The position numbers and the translations under genes were made by a program. DNA of 64,000 nt from a virus: IMG/VR virus record IMGVR_UViG_3300044614_002230, positions 1 to 64,000 of that record. One strand, given 5' to 3'. This document shows positions 1 through 8,979 of this stretch, piece after piece (the first letter of the stretch is position 1; every line of letters begins with the position of its first letter). The notes below the pieces were generated by a model, which did not search any database, was not told the origin of the DNA, and saw only the letters and a list, made by a program, of their open reading frames with translations.

Positions 1-3000
1 AAGGTTTACCTGTTTCCACCTGAGTGAAAGGTGCAGATATTATAGCTTCTCTCGTCTCAGTAATACCGTTGACGTTGAGTACACCTCCCCACAAGGAAGT
101 TGCCAAGAAGTCGTAACCCAGTTTACGAGAAAACTGGTTAACTTGGTACTTAGGTAAACCACGAGAATAATCAATGTATCCGCAAGATTGCCAGGTATGA
201 GCCGTGGATTGAATCACAGAAGGTTGGTTGAACTCGACAGGCCAAGCAGCGGTTAAACGAGCGTAACCTTGAGAAGGAGAGAAAGGTAGATCTTCATTTA
301 ACAGAATTCTGTCACCATAGTACTGAGGCCTCAAATAGGGAATTATATCGTTAAACGAATATCCCATTAACCGGTAATAACGAAGAACTGTGCGCTTAGA
401 GATAGCCCAGTTTAAGTCATATTCAGAAATTTCAGGGAAATCTGAATAACCACAAAGAGACACTTTAGTGCCTGATTTCCAAGGTTTCAAATAATCGAGT
501 TCTACGCTGTATTTCGGATAGTAGTTGCTAATAACTGTCACCGTTTTGTCGACTATTTTAATTACGCGAACGTATTCTTTTCGTTTGCCCTCGTTATCTT
601 GCAGAAGAAGGATACTTAAGCCTTGCGTGGGGTCAATTACATCTTCAACTGAACTTAACTCCAGCTCAATCAGTTGGGGGCAACCGAAAGTAGACACATC
701 CCTGAAGGGTGGCTTTGAAGGTTCCACATAGGGTTGAATAATTATAGAGTCTTTAGTGGTGGTTCTATCGCTAGCCATTGCCCGGGTTTTATAAACAAAC
801 CCGAAAGAACCTGATGCGTCGTCTTTATCGTATAAGAATTCGTTGTAAATAGCAGAAAATGGGATTGTAGCTCCCCTCATATAGCGTGGGGATTCTTCTC
901 CACTAATATATGCAGGAAAGAAACTATCTGGGACATAACCCTGATAAGCAGCGTTTATCTCTGATTGTCGGATAAGAGTGGAAGTTAATACGTAGGGAGA
1001 ACTGGCCTCGTCTGGGGAAAGTTTGTAAGGTCCGTTCGTAGGGTTGTAAACGGTTTCATAGTACAATGTTTCCCAGTCGTTGTTTTCTGCTGCATAAAAA
1101 TTCTTGCCTCCAAAAGTAGTAAATGTTCCTGCGGATGAGTTAAAGACTTCTCTTAGGTCAATGTCTCCCAATTGCATCCAAGGTAGACCTTGGTCAACCA
1201 AAGACATATATAGAGCATAAGTTGTAGTCTGTGTAGTATCGTTTAACTTATTATTAAAGGTTGGGGAATCAATGAAAGGACTGGTTTTAACTAAATCTGT
1301 CTTAAATACATGGCTTACTCCGCCATAGGACCCAGGGTCGAATTGAAAGTTTCTATTGATTGTGTTAGAAAGTTTTTGACCCGTTTGGTTTAACCTTAGT
1401 AGATCACCTGGTTTAGGGGCTTTCGAAGATGGGTTTGTGGATTGTATGTATAAACCGTAAGAACGATCCGTTTCGGATCGAGGGTCCTTGAACCTTGTGA
1501 TATAGGGAATGCAAGTACCTGTGGAAAAGTCGGATTTATTGGGGATGTTGGAGTCAGAGGCTCTAACTCGAATAATTGCTCCTTTAGTATTAGGCTCTAA
1601 CAGCTTGATAGTCGCTTTACCATCTGTAGCTAGAAAGCCTCTGTAAGTGACACCTACGGGAGCCTGGTATGAGCCTCTTAGAACTCTTCCGCTAAATTTG
1701 AAATTAGATCTAGGAGGTTCTGCAAATGTTATAGTGCTGTCATCATAAGTGTATGAAACTCCGGGAGATTGAATGACACCTCCCAAAGAAATCAATAGAT
1801 CCCCAGTTAAAGTTCCCTTTGGCAGGTTTTCCCCTTCAGAGGTCAATGTGAATTTTGTTTGCGTACCATTGAATTTGCTGGCGATATCGTCGATTATAAT
1901 GTTCCCTGTGTCCGACCCAGCCAAACCTAAAAGATTTTCTTCGGTGGTACGGAATTCGATATAAATTGCTGAACCAGGGGTTAGAGAGTAGGGCAGGATG
2001 TTAGCAGGAGAGAAGGCGGAGGACAAGTAAATTAACTGAATGTCTGGATCCGTAGGGTCCAACGCAGTTTTTATCACTTTAGGTCCCAAAGGTAACCTAA
2101 CCTGGTTTTTAACGTTGCTAACATCTTCTTGAGTGAGTAACAAAGGACGCACGACTCCGGCTTGCAGGAAGCCTTGATTGGGCAATTCTGCTCCACCTAA
2201 AGTGCCTATACCAGCGAAACCCTCAGCCAGAAGTCCCACACTGCCAAACGTAGATTTAGAATTTGACAGGGAAACTTGAGCACCATCTAAAGCCCAAACT
2301 CCAATAGCACTACCGAGCGTTTGAACGGAGTCGCCTTCAAACAAAGTGTTAGCACCCCTGACTCTCACACCGTAATGGCGGTAGTCATTATCGACATCGG
2401 TAATTCCTGAATCACCCAAAGGTTTCCCCGTGGCATCAGTCGCAACTTTAGTACTGTACAGATACCGTATATCTTCAATACTGGTCCTATTTAGAAACTC
2501 CAATTGTGCGTCTAAAGGTACGGAAGTAATTTCGCGATTTAGCGAATCTGCTACAATTTTCGTCAGGGTATCCCAGTCAGAGATGTTCTCTTTCGTTGTA
2601 TAAATTTCGTAGCATCCAGGATCTCTCTGTAGGTTAATGATGGAGAAATTTTTGGCAGAAGCCGCTTTAAACCCGCTGACCAAATTACCATTTATATCAC
2701 AACCTGCCATCCCATAGCTTGAACGAACGGATACATTATTAATGTAGGGTTCTGTGTTTTCAGTAGTGTTAGCTGCTGTGTTTTTAGGATAAGGTGCTTC
2801 TGTATTACCAATAATGGTATATTCGGGGGAGAGAGTAATCCTGTCACTCACCGTTTCCCCAAAAAGGTTCGGAAAAGCTTTTTGAATTTTGGTGTAAAAG
2901 TCGTTGAAATCTTCTTTACTCGCGTTTCCTACAACACTTAACCGGTGAGCAGAATAAAGACCCACCTCGAATGGTTCATTGAGTTCTGGCCGGAAGTAAG

Positions 3001-4156
3001 GATATATGTTTTGAACATTAAAAATGTTATAATTGCTGCCAGATATGAGTTTGGGATCTAAATCATAAACTTTAATCAATTGAGGTGTGGATTCTTTGTT
3101 AATACCGACAAAAGTTTGGCGAGAAATAACAAACTCATACGGCGTGATTGCTTTTACGTAATAAGCGCCGTTAGGGAAATTAGGTGAGTTTGGTGTATTG
3201 GCTTCTGCACGAATATATACATAGTCGTTAATATCCAGACCGTGGGTTGTCTCACAAGAGAATACAGCCACTTCAGGGTTTAAGCCGTTCTCCTTGATGT
3301 TACCAGGGTTAATTGAAGTGATAAAACGTTGTTCTAATTTATCCGTTACACTAAAATTGGTTAGATAACTGTTTCCTGACCAACGGAATATATTAGCCAG
3401 CGGCTTTTTGGTGTATTGGGGACCCTTAGGGTCCAAGCTGTAATTAGCAGGAAATCCTGGGTAATTGTAAGTAGGTACGTAGGAAGGTCGAAGAACTGAT
3501 TTCTTCAGGTCCATGCCTACAATTGAGACTCCTCGAGGCACAATAAGACCGCCGTCCGGGTGGTTGAACGCCTCTAAATTATCGATATTAGGGTTTGATT
3601 GGTTTGGGCCTGGTGCGAAATTCACTGTGAACGCATCAGCACGTTGACCCGGTCCATTAAACACTGTGACGGAACTTGGTGCCACCATGATGGTGTACCG
3701 AGCATTAGAAGGAACACCGGTCACAGCATTTTGAACAATAGTTTTTCCTACCTCAATAATGGCACGGTTTAGAGAACGAAACGGCAATGTCTGTCCGTCG
3801 TTTTTCAGTGAGTCGGTAGCCTGAAAATAATCAGGAGCAACGAAAATTGTAACACCGTTAGTACCACCAAGGAAAGGTGCAGCGATTGACTCCCAGGTGT
3901 TGGTGTTGGAACCGATACTCAAAGTGTTGGTATCAGAGTCAACCCAAAGTTCCCCTTGAGCAGGTGATGTGGTGGGGGCAGCGGGCAGGTACGAAGTTGG
4001 TCCTGCTTTTACAACACTACCGTCGCTTACTTCAAAGTAAATACCAGGTTCAACACTGTTGGTATTTAAGCCTAACTCACCTGGTTCTAAAAGTTGTGAA
4101 TTCGGTCTTTTTCCTAGTACGCTTGACCGCTTTAGAATAATTTTGTAAGCCGACAT
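1..4156 (-). CDS. Giant fibre-like virion structural protein (3' end outside window)
   Basis: An open frame of at least 1385 codons begins at ATG 4156 and is still open at the left edge, so the C-terminus is missing. The N-terminus (about residues 1-60) has the 'K-R-S...PGELGLN...G' layout common to the first domain of phage tail-fibre and appendage proteins. A later stretch around residues 170-270 contains 'LIVPRGVSIVGMDLKKSVLR' and 'IFRWSGNSYLTNF', which closely recalls the very large virion structural proteins of T4-like cyanophages. The rest is rich in Asn, Thr, Ser and Gly with beta-type composition and few charged blocks. It is the last gene of the left module and has its own GGGTAAAA box and hairpin. 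Expected role: tail fibre or baseplate appendage for host contact. No enzymatic motif was recognised. Structural role fairly sure; exact part unknown. Confidence 0.7.
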   Translation of the reverse strand, partial: MSAYKIILKRSSVLGKRPNSQLLEPGELGLNTNSVEPGIYFEVSDGSVVKAGPTSYLPAAPTTSPAQGELWVDSDTNTLSIGSNTNTWESIAAPFLGGTNGVTIFVAPDYFQATDSLKNDGQTLPFRSLNRAIIEVGKTIVQNAVTGVPSNARYTIMVAPSSVTVFNGPGQRADAFTVNFAPGPNQSNPNIDNLEAFNHPDGGLIVPRGVSIVGMDLKKSVLRPSYVPTYNYPGFPANYSLDPKGPQYTKKPLANIFRWSGNSYLTNFSVTDKLEQRFITSINPGNIKENGLNPEVAVFSCETTHGLDINDYVYIRAEANTPNSPNFPNGAYYVKAITPYEFVISRQTFVGINKESTPQLIKVYDLDPKLISGSNYNIFNVQNIYPYFRPELNEPFEVGLYSAHRLSVVGNASKEDFNDFYTKIQKAFPNLFGETVSDRITLSPEYTIIGNTEAPYPKNTAANTTENTEPYINNVSVRSSYGMAGCDINGNLVSGFKAASAKNFSIINLQRDPGCYEIYTTKENISDWDTLTKIVADSLNREITSVPLDAQLEFLNRTSIEDIRYLYSTKVATDATGKPLGDSGITDVDNDYRHYGVRVRGANTLFEGDSVQTLGSAIGVWALDGAQVSLSNSKSTFGSVGLLAEGFAGIGTLGGAELPNQGFLQAGVVRPLLLTQEDVSNVKNQVRLPLGPKVIKTALDPTDPDIQLIYLSSAFSPANILPYSLTPGSAIYIEFRTTEENLLGLAGSDTGNIIIDDIASKFNGTQTKFTLTSEGENLPKGTLTGDLLISLGGVIQSPGVSYTYDDSTITFAEPPRSNFKFSGRVLRGSYQAPVGVTYRGFLATDGKATIKLLEPNTKGAIIRVRASDSNIPNKSDFSTGTCIPYITRFKDPRSETDRSYGLYIQSTNPSSKAPKPGDLLRLNQTGQKLSNTINRNFQFDPGSYGGVSHVFKTDLVKTSPFIDSPTFNNKLNDTTQTTTYALYMSLVDQGLPWMQLGDIDLREVFNSSAGTFTTFGGKNFYAAENNDWETLYYETVYNPTNGPYKLSPDEASSPYVLTSTLIRQSEINAAYQGYVPDSFFPAYISGEESPRYMRGATIPFSAIYNEFLYDKDDASGSFGFVYKTRAMASDRTTTKDSIIIQPYVEPSKPPFRDVSTFGCPQLIELELSSVEDVIDPTQGLSILLLQDNEGKRKEYVRVIKIVDKTVTVISNYYPKYSVELDYLKPWKSGTKVSLCGYSDFPEISEYDLNWAISKRTVLRYYRLMGYSFNDIIPYLRPQYYGDRILLNEDLPFSPSQGYARLTAAWPVEFNQPSVIQSTAHTWQSCGYIDYSRGLPKYQVNQFSRKLGYDFLATSLWGGVLNVNGITETREAIISAPFTQVETGKP

Positions 4157-4182
4157 TTGCTAAAGAGCGAGGGTAGTGATTA

Positions 4183-4200
4183 TGTGTGTAAAGACACACA
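4183..4200 (-). other. Leader hairpin after late-box copy
   Basis: A perfect 7-bp stem (TGTGTGT/ACACACA) with a 4-nt loop starts 3 nt downstream of the GGGTAAAA box at 4204. It accounts for the longer gap (47 nt) between box and ATG here. It could be a 5' mRNA stabiliser; there is no T-tract, so it is not a standard terminator. Confidence 0.5.
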
Positions 4201-4203
4201 AGG

Positions 4204-4211
4204 TTTTACCC
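4204..4211 (-). promoter_or_regulatory. GGGTAAAA box, candidate late promoter (giant fibre gene)
   Basis: Coding-strand GGGTAAAA just after the stop of the 53-residue gene and 47 nt before ATG 4156, with a hairpin between. One of 16 copies in the window. Confidence 0.5.
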
Positions 4212-4213
4212 GC

Positions 4214-4375
4214 TCAGAGATAGGCAGCGCCAATAATAGCGTCGTCGCTCACATTACCTTTTTCCTTTAGTTTTGTGGCAGCTTGCAGGTATTTCACTGC
4301 TGCTTCACCTTCTTCCCGGCGATGCTCTTTATATTTCGCCATTAATGCCACGTAGGCAGCGTCATCTTTAGCCAT
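4214..4375 (-). CDS. Small helical protein, 53 aa, unknown function
   Basis: The ATG at 4375 shares one base with the TAA of the kinase-like gene (TAATG junction), which argues for translational coupling. The protein is short, Ala/Lys/Glu-rich and predicted helical, with 'AKYKEHRREEGEAAVKYL' in the middle and 'SDDAIIGAAYL' at the end. It ends immediately before a GGGTAAAA box. No family recognised. The coupling and the clean fit between neighbours are the reasons for calling it real. Confidence 0.6.
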   Translation of the reverse strand: MAKDDAAYVALMAKYKEHRREEGEAAVKYLQAATKLKEKGNVSDDAIIGAAYL

Positions 4376-6258
4376 TAAACTCCCTCATATAAAGTGTTGA
4401 TAATTTCAAGTGCTTGACTATCACTTATTTTAGCCCAAGGACCCTTGGAGTAACTCGACATAGGCGAGCGAATACCGTGGTCCATTATGGTAGCAATATC
4501 GTCGTTGTTCAAACCCATCTTTTTCATTTTGTACATGGCTTCCGATCGTTGGTCAAACACTCGAGCCATGGTCGGGAAACGTTTTAAAAGTTCTGCGCGC
4601 TCTTGGGGTTTAGCTCTCTCCCACTGTTTCAGCACCTCGCCTCCGGTACCGTTCCAACGGCGCATTTGCCAATCGCCTTGACCGCGTGCTTCGGGGGAGC
4701 GGGTTACCATCGAACCCGTCGGTTTTGTGAACACACCGAGTGCTTCCGCCAGCGCTGCTTTAGGAGAATCCTGAGCGAGACCCATGTCTACAAACCTGCC
4801 TTTGCCGTTGCTGTCGATAAAGACGTTGTCGATATGCATATCGTTGTGGGCGATCCCCAGCCGGTGCAGTTTGGCTCTTGCCCCCCAGTAAGAGTCGGCA
4901 ACTTTCACACCGTTGATTTCATCGTCTGCCCTTTTACCTCCGATTGGTTTACCAGGAAGTACATCCATTGCCATGCGCCCGTACCGAGTACCTGACTCTG
5001 ATGGGTGAGGACCGTCAAGTTGAGCTGCTTTAAGGCGAGGACCTAAATCGTTCTCTCCGAGTTTTTGAATTAACCGAGCCTCATCTTCTCCAATAGCTCC
5101 GCGCTTTACCGCATTCGGTGTATTTCCTGTCTCTTTAATTACGGTTCCAAATGCACCTGAACCGAGAACTTTTGAACCAGAGCCGTAAGAGGTTTCCCAT
5201 TTGTAATTGCTCTCGCCAATTTGCTGTTTGACTCCATTTTTCTCGATAACATCATCAATGTCTCTCGACTTTTCACGACCATACTTGGTTTTTGCGCTTG
5301 CTCCAGTTGCTGGACCTTCGATCGCCTTTTCAACTTCGTTTAATCGCTTAATTAACTTGGCTCGTTTCGGCGTGTTTGGTTTAGCCGCGTCTATTTCTTC
5401 TTTCAAATTACGCCGTAGGTCTTTAGCTTCATTTACCAAGCCTTCTAGGTCTCTTCCAACGTCTATGCGGGTTTGTGCACCAAGCCCCAAAACCGACTGC
5501 AACTGTGCGATTTGGGACTTAGACTTGAACCGACCACCTTCGTCGGTAATCATTTGAATATGTTGCGGAGATTCTCCTCGCATCAAACGAGAAATATCGT
5601 CCATCATCAAGTCCATGCTGTCCGCTTTTTTCGCACCAGGCGACTGCGAAATGACCCTGGGTTTTGCCTCTAGCTGCTCTCTGCGACGAAGTTCGCCGTC
5701 AATTGCTTTTCTAGCATCTTCGAATTTTGGATCTTTATCTATACCTTGACGAAACTTTTTCAATTGATCGGTTTCCCAACCGCCGTAAAGAGGATCGGGC
5801 TGATTAATTTTGTTCTGGAGACGTGGAATCTCGTCGGCTAACTCCAGCCTTCTTTTGAGAGCTGACACTCCGGTCTTACCGACTAAATTCTGTCTTTCTT
5901 CTTTCAGCCGATTTAATTTTGTCCTATCCCCTTCCTCTTTTGTTGCCTCACGCTTAGGGAGCACTCCAGCTTCTTGATACCGGCGGCGTAATTCCCCAAT
6001 ATGTTCTGGTTTACGAATTTGTTTAATTCCTTCAACCTTTAGCTGTTGTAAATATTCGCCACGAATTTTATTCGCTTTTGCGGCAGCACCTCTGGGCATG
6101 TGCTTCATAGCTGCCCAGAAATCCTTCCCTTGAATATTTGCGGTGGCTTGATTAATAGCGTTAGCCACGGTAGGCGGTAAGCTTACTCTGCAGACTTTCG
6201 CCTGACTAATGAAAGAAGCCCCGCAAGGTTTTCCTGCGCCTTTGCCTGCTCTGGCCAT
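4375..6258 (-). CDS. Protein-kinase-like protein with long coiled-coil N-terminus
   Basis: 627 residues. The C-terminal half carries an almost complete eukaryotic-type kinase signature: glycine loop GSGAFGTV at 366-373, candidate ATP-anchoring Lys385 (NAVKRG), acidic helix-C residues near 391-393, catalytic loop HNDMHIDN at 471-478 (Asp473, Asn478) and metal-binding DMG at 491-493. The short linkers and the HND/DMG variants point to the atypical RIO/Bud32-like end of the family. Residues 90-350 are highly charged and coiled-coil-like. The N-terminus has GKPCGASFI, similar to GKSCGATCI in the HNH-like protein at 11545-13233. Known kinase-fold biology suggests ATP-dependent Ser/Thr phosphorylation. 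Because it lies among virion genes it may be packaged and injected, which is inference. The target is unknown. Confidence 0.72.
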   Translation of the reverse strand: MARAGKGAGKPCGASFISQAKVCRVSLPPTVANAINQATANIQGKDFWAAMKHMPRGAAAKANKIRGEYLQQLKVEGIKQIRKPEHIGELRRRYQEAGVLPKREATKEEGDRTKLNRLKEERQNLVGKTGVSALKRRLELADEIPRLQNKINQPDPLYGGWETDQLKKFRQGIDKDPKFEDARKAIDGELRRREQLEAKPRVISQSPGAKKADSMDLMMDDISRLMRGESPQHIQMITDEGGRFKSKSQIAQLQSVLGLGAQTRIDVGRDLEGLVNEAKDLRRNLKEEIDAAKPNTPKRAKLIKRLNEVEKAIEGPATGASAKTKYGREKSRDIDDVIEKNGVKQQIGESNYKWETSYGSGSKVLGSGAFGTVIKETGNTPNAVKRGAIGEDEARLIQKLGENDLGPRLKAAQLDGPHPSESGTRYGRMAMDVLPGKPIGGKRADDEINGVKVADSYWGARAKLHRLGIAHNDMHIDNVFIDSNGKGRFVDMGLAQDSPKAALAEALGVFTKPTGSMVTRSPEARGQGDWQMRRWNGTGGEVLKQWERAKPQERAELLKRFPTMARVFDQRSEAMYKMKKMGLNNDDIATIMDHGIRSPMSSYSKGPWAKISDSQALEIINTLYEGV

Positions 6259-6261
6259 TTC

Positions 6262-6774
6262 TTAGACCTGTGATTCTGAGAACTCCACCAATTTAGCTTC
6301 TAATTCTTGAATACGTGATGACATTTTGTCAAGTAACTCAGAGTAAGAAGAAGTTTGGTCCATTGTCCTGTTGTAGTCTTCTTGTTGCTTACGTCCCAAG
6401 GAAACTACAGCCATTTTGGCGTCAATTCCTTCTTTCTCTTTCACAAGAGCTTGCATCTCTTTCATTTGACGTTGCAACATCTGAAACGCACCGGTTTTTC
6501 GGGAGTTTCTCATTTGATTTTGAAGAGAATCAATACTCATATTGATCTCTTTCCCCCGTGCTTGGAGCATTTCATATTCTCCCCCATCCATTACGGTAGA
6601 AGGGGTCAATTCTTGGTATTTCTCCATTACAACCGAGGTGTTCTCAGGTTCTAACACCGTGCCGCGAGCGTAATCCGTGGGAGCGTGGCTGTAATCTTGA
6701 ATCTGGTGCCCTTTTTCTGCGTAAATTAGGTACGCGGCTTCAAGGGCTTCTTTGGAAATGTTATCTTTCCTCAT
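6262..6774 (-). CDS. Coiled-coil protein, 170 aa, unknown function
   Basis: Starts 28 nt after a GGGTAAAA box and ends 3 nt before the kinase-like gene, so the two are probably co-transcribed. The first third resembles a short globular segment ('AAYLIYAEKGHQIQDYSHA'). From about residue 70 the protein is rich in Gln, Lys, Glu and Met with heptad-like spacing, ending in 'SRIQELEAKLVEF', a likely long coiled coil. No catalytic motif recognised. It could be a partner or chaperone of the kinase-like protein, or a minor virion protein; that is only context. Confidence 0.65.
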   Translation of the reverse strand: MRKDNISKEALEAAYLIYAEKGHQIQDYSHAPTDYARGTVLEPENTSVVMEKYQELTPSTVMDGGEYEMLQARGKEINMSIDSLQNQMRNSRKTGAFQMLQRQMKEMQALVKEKEGIDAKMAVVSLGRKQQEDYNRTMDQTSSYSELLDKMSSRIQELEAKLVEFSESQV

Positions 6775-6801
6775 TTTTACATGGAGAGGAGTGTGTAAAG
6801 T

Positions 6802-6809
6802 TTTTACCC
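6802..6809 (-). promoter_or_regulatory. GGGTAAAA box, candidate late promoter (6774 gene)
   Basis: GGGTAAAA on the coding strand 27 nt before ATG 6774. A T4-type TATAAATA lies directly upstream at 6811-6818, so two candidate late elements abut here. Confidence 0.55.
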
Positions 6810-6810
6810 G

Positions 6811-6818
6811 TATTTATA
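6811..6818 (-). promoter_or_regulatory. TATAAATA, T4-like late -10 candidate
   Basis: Exact match to the T4 late promoter core on the coding strand. It overlaps the stop region of the 6814-7368 gene and lies 36 nt upstream of ATG 6774. Confidence 0.4.
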
Positions 6819-7368
6819 TAGAACCGCCTAATTCCTTAATCTGTTCTTCAATGGCCAATCTACCGGAGTCTGTGGTTTGACGATCGTAGGCTTCACGTAA
6901 GCCTTGAATTCGACCTTGACGAGAGGAATCACTGCCTCCCCCAGACCTTCGACGGCCGGTACCCCCACCACGGCCAGACTTGGTTTTCGGTTCTTTGGGG
7001 CCAACCTTTTTCTCGCCAGCAACTGACCCCCACTCTACCAAAACCGCTTTACCATTCTTTTTAGCCCACCCATAGCGTTTCCCATTTACTGTGACTGGTT
7101 TGTTAGCATCGAAGGAAGATTTCTGTGTTTTAGCTGCACCGCCAATCTTTTTCTCCTGCTCTGTCTCTTTACTTGTATCCCAATCTTTCTCCCCTGACCC
7201 TCCAACTTTGCGGCAGACACCAAACACCATTTTCTCCCCAGCAGGGCAAGCAGGGTCCGGAGTCGGTGTAGCCGGTGCAGCATCAGCAAAGTTCCAATCA
7301 AGAACTTGATAGTGAACACCTTCGATTAAGTGATCAACGGACGGAAGATTTTGAAAAGGGTCGTACAT
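6814..7368 (-). CDS. Pro/Lys/Gly-rich protein with Cys pair, 184 aa
   Basis: The start at 7368 overlaps the end of the upstream gene by one base. The N-terminus 'MYDPFQNLPSVDHLIEG' is followed by a Pro/Thr linker, a small Cys-containing module (CPAGEKMVFGVCRKV, about residues 41-55), a possible beta segment around 95-115 ('VTVNGKRYGWAKKNGKAVL'), and a basic Gly/Arg/Ser-rich tail. The two-Cys module resembles short Cys motifs in neighbouring genes. No function recognised. Composition and context suggest a small virion-associated or DNA-binding accessory protein. Confidence 0.6.
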   Translation of the reverse strand: MYDPFQNLPSVDHLIEGVHYQVLDWNFADAAPATPTPDPACPAGEKMVFGVCRKVGGSGEKDWDTSKETEQEKKIGGAAKTQKSSFDANKPVTVNGKRYGWAKKNGKAVLVEWGSVAGEKKVGPKEPKTKSGRGGGTGRRRSGGGSDSSRQGRIQGLREAYDRQTTDSGRLAIEEQIKELGGSI

Positions 7369-7685
7369 TAGCCTACTTTGGCAGCATTGAGATTCTTTTG
7401 AGCGGCTGCTTTGGCTCCTGGATTGGTAGCTTTTGCAAGGGCTGCTTGAGCCCCTTTAATCCTACCCTTGACACCAGAGTCAGTCATTCGAACTCCAGAC
7501 ACGTTTCTATTTTTAGCTCCTGGAGGAAGTTCCGCTCCTTTTTTGGCTTCAGAACCTGCCGGGAGTAATGATACTTTTTTACCTTTTGTCTTAATCTCAT
7601 ACAGACCGCTGGATAATCGAATCAACTTTTCAGCGTAATCTACTCGAAATTGAGCGAGAAGTTCATCAGGAAAAGAGCCAAACAT
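7368..7685 (-). CDS. Small basic protein with MFG-FP-ELL N-terminal motif, 105 aa
   Basis: A longer frame starts at 7709, but the ATG at 7685 forms a TAATG overlap with the upstream stop and yields an N-terminus (MFGSFPDELLAQFRVDYAE) matching that of the upstream gene (MFGHFPEELLEQFMHDYAE). The rest differs: a short beta-like segment ('LYEIKTKGKKVSLLPAG') and a basic, Ala/Lys/Asn-rich C-terminus. The shared leader motif suggests a docking or packaging signal duplicated between neighbours. Function unknown. Confidence 0.65.
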   Translation of the reverse strand: MFGSFPDELLAQFRVDYAEKLIRLSSGLYEIKTKGKKVSLLPAGSEAKKGAELPPGAKNRNVSGVRMTDSGVKGRIKGAQAALAKATNPGAKAAAQKNLNAAKVG

Positions 7686-8047
7686 TACCATTTTACGCGA
7701 TTTGCCCAATACGCTGCGGAGGAAGGCCCTTTAGCGATGTTTTTGGCATGACGAGCTTTGAAAGATTCGCGTCGTTTGCGGTACGCCTCCGACTCCCCTT
7801 CTTTTTTCGGCGACCCTTTGACACCCTTAGCTCCGAAGTGAATGATTTTGCCACCTTCAGGAGCACCGTCATAACATGCTTTTACGATATGCGAGCTTCC
7901 CCCTTCGGTATCCGGACGGGGTTTGTTGCAGGGCATGCTTTCTTTGTCTACAAACGACTGCTGCGGATAGCCGATTGCCATAGCCCGGCGTTCGGCGTAA
8001 TCGTGCATGAACTGCTCAAGAAGTTCTTCGGGAAAGTGTCCAAACAT
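7685..8047 (-). CDS. Small protein with MFG-FP-ELL N-terminal motif, 120 aa
   Basis: Starts at ATG 8047 in a TGATG overlap with the upstream gene. The N-terminal motif MFGHFPEELLEQFMHDYAE is shared with the next gene. The middle has 'MPCNKPRPDTEGGSSHIVKA', an 'IIHFGAKGVKGSPKKEGESE' segment, then a basic 'YRKRRESFKARHAKNIAKGP' and 'AAYWANRVKW' end. This C-terminal pattern (H-F-G-x-x-G...YR-x-RH...AxYWA-x-R-x-W) is familiar from many small phage proteins annotated DUF5754-like or 'structural'; that recognition is from memory. Possibly a nucleic-acid-binding virion accessory protein. Confidence 0.65.
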   Translation of the reverse strand: MFGHFPEELLEQFMHDYAERRAMAIGYPQQSFVDKESMPCNKPRPDTEGGSSHIVKACYDGAPEGGKIIHFGAKGVKGSPKKEGESEAYRKRRESFKARHAKNIAKGPSSAAYWANRVKW

Positions 8048-8979
8048 CAGTCTCTAGCCCTCGCTACTGCAGTCGCTCGACGTTGCATTGCCAGGGGGGA
8101 AATGTCGGGTGCCTGTTTAGGCCCTTGTACTTTATCTCTCTCCGCTTTTAGCAGTTCTTCTCTCTTCTTGGTCAGTTTAACCACATCGTCCATTAGTTTT
8201 TTACGCTCTCCCGCTTTAGTCGAATCGCCCTGTAATTGTTTGTGTTTCTCACTCATCTTTCGCAGTTTCACGCCAAGTGCCTCAATCAAGAGTTTAGGGT
8301 TCTCACGTCCTAAACGAGCGTTTTCTTCTTTAGTAAATTTTGAGGTTTCTTTCTGCGTTTTGAGAACCTTGGCTACCGGGTCTTTTTTAGTCATCGCCGA
8401 CTTCGGGGGGACTGGAGCCACCGGAGTTCCACTGGTTTCAGTGCCTTTGCGGCACTTACCGCCAGTGCCATACCGAGAACCATCAGGGCGCTCACAAGTT
8501 GTAAAATCTAAAGTTTCTGAAAACTCAACACCGAAACGCATGTAATCGCACACGGACGCGAGATTTTGAGAACTCATGGTAAGTTTTGCCGCCATCCATG
8601 GTTCCAAGTTGTCGTCAGGATAAAGCATTCCAAGCATAATATCAATCTTTTCACGCATAACCCGCAGCTGGTTGATCGCCATTGCGGCATTAGGTTCCAT
8701 TGATTCGGTACCGGGCATTTCACTCATAATAAATTGGTCGGGCATGCTTGCTTCAGGTTTGGTCATGGATCGAGCGGTCATAAGGTCAACAGGGTTTTCA
8801 GATTCAGCGTGTTCGGAGCTGTTTTTCTTTTTCACGCAATTCGGCACCTTTTTGCCATTTTTTACTTTCATTCCAACGGCAGTATAACCTGGCCAACAAG
8901 CACTTTTTAAACTACCTATTGCCTCCTCTGTGAACCCCAAACTCTGGAGTTGATTATAATCATGAAAGTTGGTAGACAT
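8047..8979 (-). CDS. Putative virion accessory protein with two Cys modules, 310 aa
   Basis: The ATG at 8979 (TAATG with the upstream stop) is preferred to an in-frame start at 9003. Near the N-terminus is 'CWPGYTAVGMKVKNGKKVPN', a short module common in phage proteins, with another Cys following. A helical region follows at about 80-150 ('AINQLRVMREKIDIMLGMLY'), then a second module reading DGSRYGTGGKCRKGTE around 175-190, recalling cyanophage structural proteins. The C-terminal third is Lys/Glu-rich coiled coil. No catalytic motif seen. Probably a minor capsid or internal protein; this is inferred from context and module sharing. Confidence 0.6.
   Translation of the reverse strand: MSTNFHDYNQLQSLGFTEEAIGSLKSACWPGYTAVGMKVKNGKKVPNCVKKKNSSEHAESENPVDLMTARSMTKPEASMPDQFIMSEMPGTESMEPNAAMAINQLRVMREKIDIMLGMLYPDDNLEPWMAAKLTMSSQNLASVCDYMRFGVEFSETLDFTTCERPDGSRYGTGGKCRKGTETSGTPVAPVPPKSAMTKKDPVAKVLKTQKETSKFTKEENARLGRENPKLLIEALGVKLRKMSEKHKQLQGDSTKAGERKKLMDDVVKLTKKREELLKAERDKVQGPKQAPDISPLAMQRRATAVARARD

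Noticed and set aside
7748-8545. 265-codon plus-strand open frame
   Set aside because: Antisense to two coupled minus-strand genes with motif support; composition (Phe/Ser/Leu-rich) is typical of a shadow frame.
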